Made by a program: the position numbers and the translations under genes. The notes under the pieces were generated by a model that searched no databases, was not told where the DNA came from, and saw nothing but the letters and a program-made list of their open reading frames with translations. This document shows, piece by piece, positions 59,330 to 64,000 of a stretch of 64,000 bases of DNA. The stretch's first letter is position 1. Each line of letters opens with the position of its first letter. This DNA comes from Dietzia sp032248695. GTDB lineage: Bacteria; Actinomycetota; Actinomycetes; Mycobacteriales; Mycobacteriaceae. The DNA lies in the NCBI RefSeq assembly GCF_032248695.1, contig NZ_JAVHXC010000002.1, positions 434,001 through 498,000 of the forward strand, given 5' to 3'.

Positions 59330-60445
59330 CTAGAACCGGATCACGCCGCGCAGGTTCCTGCCCTCGCGCATGTCGACGAACCCCTGGTTGACCTCGTCGA
59401 GCGTGTAGGTGCGGGTGATGAGCTCGTCGAGCTTGAGCTTCCCGGCGCGGTAGAGCTCGATCATCCAGGGGATGTCGGCGGTCGGCGCGCACGATCCGTA
59501 CAGGGAACCCTGGAGCCGCTTCTGGTAGAGCGTCAGCTCCATGGGGCTGATGGGGATGCCGACGTCGGTCATCGAACCCAGGCCGGTGACCACGCAGGTC
59601 CCGGCCTTGCGGATGGCGGAGAACGCCTGCGCGATGTGCTCGCCGGTGGTCACGCCCACCGTGACGATCGCGGAGTCGGCGCCCTGCCCGTTGGTGAACG
59701 ACCGGGCCAACTCCGTCGCTTCGTCCATCCCGGCCACGGCGTGGGTGGCGCCGAACGCCAGCGCCGAGTCGCGCTTGAACTCGACCGGGTCCACCGCGAT
59801 GATCCGCGCCGCCCCGGCGTGCGCGGCGCCCTGTACGGCGTTGATCCCGATGCCGCCGATCCCCTGGATGATCACCGTGTGCCCCGGGTAGACCTCGGCG
59901 GAGTTCACGGCGGCGCCCCAGCCGGTGCCGACGCCGCAGCCGAGCAGGCACAGCACCTCGAGCGGCAGCTCGGGGTCCACCTTCACCGCGGAGTCGGTGC
60001 TCACGGTGGTGTACTCGCTGAACGTGGACAGTCCGCAGGTCTGGGCCACGTCGACGCCGTCCAGGCTGAGCCGGAAGCTGGTGGGGTCGTCGGGCCGGGT
60101 GCCGCCCATGATCGCGGCGCCGCGGTCGCAGAGGTTCTGCAGGCCCTGCGCGCACCAGCGGCAGCGGCCGCAGGCGGCGAGGAACGAGAACACCACGTGG
60201 TCGCCCTCGGCCCAGCCGTGCGTCTCGGGGCCCACGGCCACCACGACGCCGGCGCCCTCGTGCCCGCCGCAGATCGGGTAGGACCCCACGGCGTGGTCGC
60301 CGCTGGCGATGTGGTCGTCGGAGTGGCACAGGCCGGCCGCGACCATGCGGACGGTGATCTCCCCGCGCCGGGGCTCGTCGAGGTCGAGGTCGGCGACCTC
60401 GTAGGTGCCGGGGGCCTGGCGGATGATCGCGCCGCGGGTCTTCAT
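59330..60445 (-). CDS. NDMA-dependent (mycofactocin-associated) alcohol dehydrogenase
   Basis: This is a 371-aa zinc-dependent dehydrogenase of the TIGR03989 type. Catalytic zinc ligands are C40 and H62-E63 (CGGHEGAG). Structural zinc cysteines are C92, C95, C98 and C106, and the NAD loop is GIGGIGINAVQG. Members hold NADH tightly and pass electrons to mycofactocin, or NDMA in vitro. No mycofactocin genes are in this window. ATG 60445 has AAAGGA upstream. The aldehyde dehydrogenase directly upstream (98-base gap) would oxidise its product. Confidence 0.88.
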   Translation of the reverse strand: MKTRGAIIRQAPGTYEVADLDLDEPRRGEITVRMVAAGLCHSDDHIASGDHAVGSYPICGGHEGAGVVVAVGPETHGWAEGDHVVFSFLAACGRCRWCAQGLQNLCDRGAAIMGGTRPDDPTSFRLSLDGVDVAQTCGLSTFSEYTTVSTDSAVKVDPELPLEVLCLLGCGVGTGWGAAVNSAEVYPGHTVIIQGIGGIGINAVQGAAHAGAARIIAVDPVEFKRDSALAFGATHAVAGMDEATELARSFTNGQGADSAIVTVGVTTGEHIAQAFSAIRKAGTCVVTGLGSMTDVGIPISPMELTLYQKRLQGSLYGSCAPTADIPWMIELYRAGKLKLDELITRTYTLDEVNQGFVDMREGRNLRGVIRF

Positions 60446-60543
60446 GGGTGAGAGGTGTCCTTTCGAGGGGGTGACGCGCGCCGGGGCGCGGCGCGCGGGG
60501 GCCCGGCCGGCCGCGACCGGCCGGGCGTGCGCTCATGCCGAGG

Positions 60544-61974
60544 TCAGGGCGCGATCTGGGCCTTCATCGCGGCGGTGAAGTGCTCGCCGTAGGGCGGCAG
60601 CATGCCCCACTCGCCGCGGGGGTCGGCGTCGGGCGCGAAGAACACCGTCCGCGCGTGCGAGAACTGAAGGAATCCCTCGCGACCGTTGTAGTGGCCCATG
60701 CCGGACGCGCCGAGGCCGCCGAACGGGGCGTCGTTCATCCCCGGGTGCATCATGACGTTGTTGACCGTCACGCCGCCGGAGCGGGTGCGGGCCAGGACGT
60801 GGTCGCGCTCCTCGTCGTCGTCGCCGAAGTAGTACAGCGCGAGCGGGGTGGGGCCGCCGGCGACCTCGGCCACCACCTCGTCGACCGTGTCGTAGGGCTG
60901 CACGATCATGGCGGCGCCGAAGATCTCCTCGGCGCGGATCGCGGCGTCGGCGGGCGGGTCCACCACGATGCGCAGGGCGCGACGCCGGTCCTCGGCGGCC
61001 GGCTCCTCGGCCGGGGCGGTGACCACGCGCGCGCCGCGCTCGGCGGCGTCGCGGACGTAGGCGTCGACGCGCTCGGCGTGGCGGTCGTTGACCGCGGACA
61101 CCACGTCGGCGTTGGCGGCGGCGGTGGGGTGCAGGGTGGCGAACGCGTCGGCGACCGCCTCGACCAGCGCGTCCACGTTCCGGCGGGGGACATACACGGT
61201 GTCGGGGCTGACGCAGATCTGGCCGCCGTTGGTCGCCTTGGCCACGGCGATCTTCATGGCGGTGGAGGCCAGGTCGGCGGAGCGGCCCACGATCACGGGC
61301 GACTTGCCGCCCAGCTCGAGCGTGACGGGCACCAGGTTGCGCGCGGCGTTCGCCATGACCGCCTTGCCGACGGCGGCGCTGCCGGTGACGACGATGTGGT
61401 CGAACGGCTGGCTGGTCAGATCCTGGGCGACGTCGGCGCCGCCGGTCACCACGGCCACGACGTCGGGGTCCAGCGCGTCGGCGGCCACGCGCGCCAGGAG
61501 CTCGGCGGTGCGGGAGGTGATCTCCGACGGCTTGATGACCGCGGTGTTGCCGGCCGCGAGGACGCCGGCCAGCGGGCTGAGCAGCGTGAACAGCGGCGCG
61601 TTCCAGGTGCCCAGGATGAGGACGGAGCCCTTGGGCTGGTACTGGACCTCGCAGCGCGCGCCCATCTGGTCGTAGGGCGCGAAGGGGGTCCGCTCGTCGG
61701 GCTGCATCCACTGCTCGAGGTTGTCGCGGGCGTGCTTGAGGGCGCCGAGGGAGCCCACGACGTCGTTCATCAGGGTGTAGCCGGGGTGGCGGCCGCCGAA
61801 GTCGGCGTCGATGGCGGCGGCGAACTCGTCGTGGTGGCGCACCAGCAGGTCGATGACGGCCTGGATGCGGGCGCGGCGCTCGTCGGCGGTGGCGGGTGCA
61901 GCGGCGCGCAGGGCGTCCTGCTGGCGCTCGCGGGGCTCGGCCAGGTCGGAGGCGGTGGTGGTGGTGAGAGGCAT
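60544..61974 (-). CDS. Aldehyde dehydrogenase (coniferyl-aldehyde-dehydrogenase-like)
   Basis: This is a 476-aa NAD(P)-dependent aldehyde dehydrogenase. The catalytic Cys lies in NGGQICVSPD near residue 254, the general base Glu in TLELGGKSP, and NAD contacts in VTGSAAVGKAV. The short form, with PWNAP-like GTWNAPLFTLLSPL, matches the coniferyl/long-chain aldehyde group. ATG 61974 lies six bases after a minus-strand TACGCT element (61986-61981), so the transcript is predicted leaderless. The longer frame upstream is rejected. With the alcohol dehydrogenase it would convert a primary alcohol to its acid. Confidence 0.9.
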   Translation of the reverse strand: MPLTTTTASDLAEPRERQQDALRAAAPATADERRARIQAVIDLLVRHHDEFAAAIDADFGGRHPGYTLMNDVVGSLGALKHARDNLEQWMQPDERTPFAPYDQMGARCEVQYQPKGSVLILGTWNAPLFTLLSPLAGVLAAGNTAVIKPSEITSRTAELLARVAADALDPDVVAVVTGGADVAQDLTSQPFDHIVVTGSAAVGKAVMANAARNLVPVTLELGGKSPVIVGRSADLASTAMKIAVAKATNGGQICVSPDTVYVPRRNVDALVEAVADAFATLHPTAAANADVVSAVNDRHAERVDAYVRDAAERGARVVTAPAEEPAAEDRRRALRIVVDPPADAAIRAEEIFGAAMIVQPYDTVDEVVAEVAGGPTPLALYYFGDDDEERDHVLARTRSGGVTVNNVMMHPGMNDAPFGGLGASGMGHYNGREGFLQFSHARTVFFAPDADPRGEWGMLPPYGEHFTAAMKAQIAP

Positions 61975-62017
61975 GGGCGGAGCGTAGACCGCGAGTTGAC
62001 AGGTGTCTGGACTTCCG

Positions 62018-62626
62018 TCATTGCCAGGGTGGGCGAACGACTTTCGCCGGCCGGTGGGCGGTCTCGCGCAGTGGCGGGGACGGTGACGACGACGACGAGG
62101 CCCTCCCCCGCCCCAGGCCCCGCGGTGGGCGCGGTGGGCGGAACCGGCGGGGCGCGCCTCGTGCGGGGCAGCGGCACGCCGCCGGGCGCACCGCTCGGCC
62201 CATCGCAGGCGGCGCCCCACCCATCGTGGGGTCGATTTCGTTCACGTTTCCCCAGGTCAGCTTTCGCCCGAGCGCGCGTTTGTGACCACTCGGCGAGCGA
62301 CCGTCGCGGCGCACGGCCAGGGTCAGTCGCCAGCCGGCGGCGATGCCCACGACATCGGTCCAGCCGTCCACGTCGCATTGGCCGTCCTTGTTCCAGCCGG
62401 CGGCGCGCACGGACCCGTCGTGAAGGAGACCGACCACGTGCCCCCTGCCGGTGTTGGGCGCGGCGTGAACGTTTCCCGCCGCCACGGCCACCATCTCGCG
62501 CCAGTCACGGACGTTCACCCCGTCCGCACCCACGGCCCCGGCGGTGATGCCCGACCCGTCGGCCAGGACCCCCACCGAGTACCGGCGACCGGCGGCGATC
62601 CGCGGCCGGAGCGTGGGTGCGACCAT
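62018..62626 (-). pseudogene. RCC1-repeat gene interrupted at a 76-bp repeat
   Basis: Residues 1-110 hold at least two RCC1-type propeller units (GRRYSVGVLADGSGITAG, GHVVGLLHDGSVRAAGWNKDGQCDV). The third unit stops abruptly at AVRRDGR, exactly where 76-bp repeat C begins. The remaining frame is translated repeat and low-complexity sequence (GRASSSSSPSPP), not an RCC1 blade. A whole RCC1 propeller needs about seven units, so the gene is truncated. ATG 62626 is six bases after GATACT (minus strand), so the fragment may still be transcribed as a leaderless mRNA. Confidence 0.7.
62222..62297 (-). repeat. 76-bp dispersed repeat, copy C
   Basis: Read on the minus strand it starts CTCGCCGAGTGGTCACAAAC and ends CGAAATCGACCCCACGATG, matching copies A and B over the same 76 bases. 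It lies at the point where the RCC1-like reading frame loses its family pattern. A GAC microsatellite lies 120 bases further on (62081-62100). Confidence 0.88.
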
Positions 62627-62640
62627 GCGGCCAGTATCGA

Positions 62641-63048
62641 TCAGTCCAGAACCGCCGTGGCCTCGATCTCCACCAGCACCTCCGGTTCGAAGAGCATCTG
62701 GACGCCGATGAGCGACGCGGGCGGCATCGGCAGTGCCAGGCCGATATCGTCGGCGACCGCCTCGATCCCGGCCATGAACTCGCCGATCTTCTCCGGCTGC
62801 CAGTCGGTCACGTACACGGTCAACCGGACGACGTCGGCAAACGTGGCGCCGGCGCCGTCGAGGGCGCGGGCCACGTTGCGCAGCGCCTGCGCGACCTGGC
62901 CGGCGAGATCGGTGGGGATCGGTGAGCCGTCGGGCATGTGCGCGACCTGCCCGGCGATGTACACGTGCCGGGTCCCGCTGGCCGTGGCCACGTGGTGGTA
63001 GGGGGCGTCGGGCAGTAGGCCGGCCGGGTTGGTCAGGGTGACGGTCAT
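62641..63048 (-). CDS. RidA/YjgF-family protein (non-archetypal)
   Basis: This is a 135-aa RidA-fold protein with HVYIAGQVAHMPDGSPIPTDLAGQVAQAL, FADVVRLTVYVTDW and the C-terminal FEPEVLVEIEATAV. The Arg that archetypal RidA imine deaminases place before the last strand (PARS region) is absent: the segment reads PPASLIGVQML. The protein therefore belongs to another Rid subgroup and may not hydrolyse enamines. It starts 78 bases from the divergent HxlR regulator, which likely controls it. Confidence 0.85.
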   Translation of the reverse strand: MTVTLTNPAGLLPDAPYHHVATASGTRHVYIAGQVAHMPDGSPIPTDLAGQVAQALRNVARALDGAGATFADVVRLTVYVTDWQPEKIGEFMAGIEAVADDIGLALPMPPASLIGVQMLFEPEVLVEIEATAVLD

Positions 63049-63126
63049 GGTTCTCCTGGTGTCGATCCGAGTAGGTATCGAATGTCTACGTGGTGTCCCC
63101 AGGTCACTTCAACGAAACTAGGTCGC

Positions 63127-63510
63127 ATGCCCGTTACCCCGCCGCCGCGCGAGCACGACGTTCTGGTCACCGAGGCCCACCGCGAACTGCTCGGCCAGGT
63201 GCTGGACAAGTGGTCGCTGGCCGTGATGAACGAGCTGTGCGCGGCGCCGAACCGATTCAACGAGCTGCGGCGGGCGATCCCGGCCGCCTCGCAGAAATCC
63301 CTCTCGGCGACACTGCGTCGGCTCGAGCGAAACGGCCTGGTAGAGCGGCGGCTGCTGAGTAGTCGGCCCATCGCGGTGGAGTACCGGCTCACGCCGTTGG
63401 GCAAGACGGCGCGCGAGCCGATCGACGCCCTGCTCGCGTGGTCCTCGGCGCACCTGCCGGAGATCGACCGGGCGCGTCAGGCGTTCGACGCCGGGCTCGC
63501 CGACGACTGA
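63127..63510 (+). CDS. HxlR-family transcriptional regulator
   Basis: This is a 127-aa winged-helix protein of the HxlR type with LGQVLDKWSLAVMNELCAAPNRFNELRRAIP, SQKSLSATLRRLERNGLVERR and VEYRLTPLGKTAREPI. Such regulators sense electrophiles, quinones or aldehydes, sometimes through the Cys present in NELCAAP. ATG 63127 is chosen because the upstream codons overlap the promoter region. It is divergent from the RidA gene, and GTAGGTATCGAATGTCTAC (63071-63089) between them is an imperfect dyad that could be its operator. Confidence 0.87.
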   Translation: MPVTPPPREHDVLVTEAHRELLGQVLDKWSLAVMNELCAAPNRFNELRRAIPAASQKSLSATLRRLERNGLVERRLLSSRPIAVEYRLTPLGKTAREPIDALLAWSSAHLPEIDRARQAFDAGLADD

Positions 63511-63537
63511 GCGGCGCGTGACCCGAGCGCGCACCGC

Positions 63538-63590
63538 CGGGCCTCCGGGCCTCCGGGCCTCCGGGCCGCCGGGCCGCCGGGCCGCCGGGC
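63538..63590. repeat. 8-bp tandem repeat (CGGGCCTC/CGGGCCGC)
   Basis: Six perfect 8-base units start at 63538: three of CGGGCCTC followed by three of CGGGCCGC. The array lies between the HxlR stop and the P450 stop and may also act as a weak convergent terminator. Confidence 0.9.
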
Positions 63591-63625
63591 GGTAGCCGCC
63601 GGTCGGTGGCTATCGGGCGCCCACC

Positions 63626-64000
63626 TCAGCCCCGCCCGCGCTCCAGGCCCGTCGCCGGCAGCGAGACGAATCCGCGGGTGAACGGGGAGAGCGCCCGCAC
63701 GGCCGCGTCGGCGTCCACCCCGGCGTATGGATGTGCCGCGTAGAGCTCCTCCACCGCGACCCGCGCCTGCAGCCGGGCGAAGTGCGATCCGATGCAGAAG
63801 TGTGGCCCGCGCGCGAAGCCCAGGTGCCCGGCGCTCTCGCGGCGGATGTCGAGCTGCCCGGCGGTGGGCCCGAACTCGCGCTCGTCCCGGTTGGCCGAGC
63901 CGTAGAGCAGCATCACCTTCTCCCCCGCCGGGATGGTCACGCCGCCCACCGTGACCTCGCGCGTGGTGGTCCGCGCGAGCGCCTGCACGCTGGACTCGTA
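63626..64000 (-). CDS. Cytochrome P450, C-terminal part (5' end outside window)
   Basis: The last 124 residues of a P450 are visible. They include the segment between the K-helix and haem (TTTREVTVGGVTIPAGEKVMLL, ANRDEREF) and the haem-thiolate loop FARGPHFCIGSHFARLQ with the axial Cys. The ExxR motif must lie beyond the window edge. The pattern is that of a soluble bacterial class I P450, which needs a ferredoxin partner; none is in view. The substrate is unknown. Confidence 0.92.
   Translation of the reverse strand, partial: YESSVQALARTTTREVTVGGVTIPAGEKVMLLYGSANRDEREFGPTAGQLDIRRESAGHLGFARGPHFCIGSHFARLQARVAVEELYAAHPYAGVDADAAVRALSPFTRGFVSLPATGLERGRG

Overview
The window is very GC-rich and dense in genes. 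Most intergenic gaps are short and many starts are GTG. The gene content is typical of a mycolic-acid actinobacterium (order Mycobacteriales): a WhiB-like protein, an F420-dependent luciferase-like oxidoreductase, an NDMA-dependent alcohol dehydrogenase, Asp23/DUF6286/AmaP genes, a FadD17-like acyl-CoA synthetase and many short-chain dehydrogenases. Dietzia is the best guess at genus level, with Gordonia, Williamsia and Rhodococcus as alternatives. The sequence alone does not settle it. No phage, insertion sequence or CRISPR array was found.

Layout. 1-6630: peptide/nickel-type ABC importer, with a permease on the minus strand diverging from two ATPases and two paralogous binding lipoproteins. 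6631-7297: non-coding, two different repeat families. 7298-11861: catabolic operon (NTF2-like, TauE, SDR, amidase) diverging from a TetR regulator. 11874-17634: two-DUF4389 membrane protein, acyltransferase plus ArfB pair, SDR, CopB-type copper ATPase. 18069-20417: small low-complexity or membrane proteins. 20430-24337: eight-gene envelope-stress operon (Asp23 family, AmaP, DUF6286, ECF sigma factor). 24551-29230: three-gene operon of a CrtC/AttH-like protein, an F420 oxidoreductase and a phosphoenolpyruvate-synthase-like kinase. 29348-34757: small proteins, Mn-riboswitch-controlled TerC, aconitase. 34903-39502: enoyl-CoA hydratase, SDR, cupin lipoprotein, Ohr-like protein, DedA protein, ParS-like protein. 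39763-43096: ECF42-type sigma factor and its DGPF/YCII partner, separated by a DUF3072 gene and a DUF559 gene that lies between two copies of a 76-bp repeat. 43269-43341: tRNA-Gly. 43553-46241: TetR diverging from a FadD17-like ligase around an 18-bp palindrome. 46464-55947: DUF1295 and flavoprotein pair, a large secreted Gly-Ser repeat protein, a LuxR-type ATPase regulator, and a GH29 fucosidase. 56005-59320: WhiB, orphan response regulator, two cupin lipoproteins, secreted protein, zinc ribbon. 59330-64000: NDMA alcohol dehydrogenase with aldehyde dehydrogenase, an RCC1-repeat gene cut off at the third copy of the 76-bp repeat, RidA protein, HxlR regulator, and the 3' end of a cytochrome P450 gene.

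How the genes work together. Several blocks pair a regulator with a divergent target operon and a visible palindrome between them (11111-11124, 44385-44402). Many genes have a TANNNT -10 element six or seven bases before the start codon, which implies leaderless mRNAs. The points most worth following are the 76-bp dispersed repeat and what it has done to the ECF42 locus and the RCC1 gene, the CrtC-like/F420/phosphotransferase operon, the Gly-Ser repeat exoprotein, and a yybP-ykoY-type manganese riboswitch ahead of TerC with a visible ribosome-binding-site-masking hairpin.
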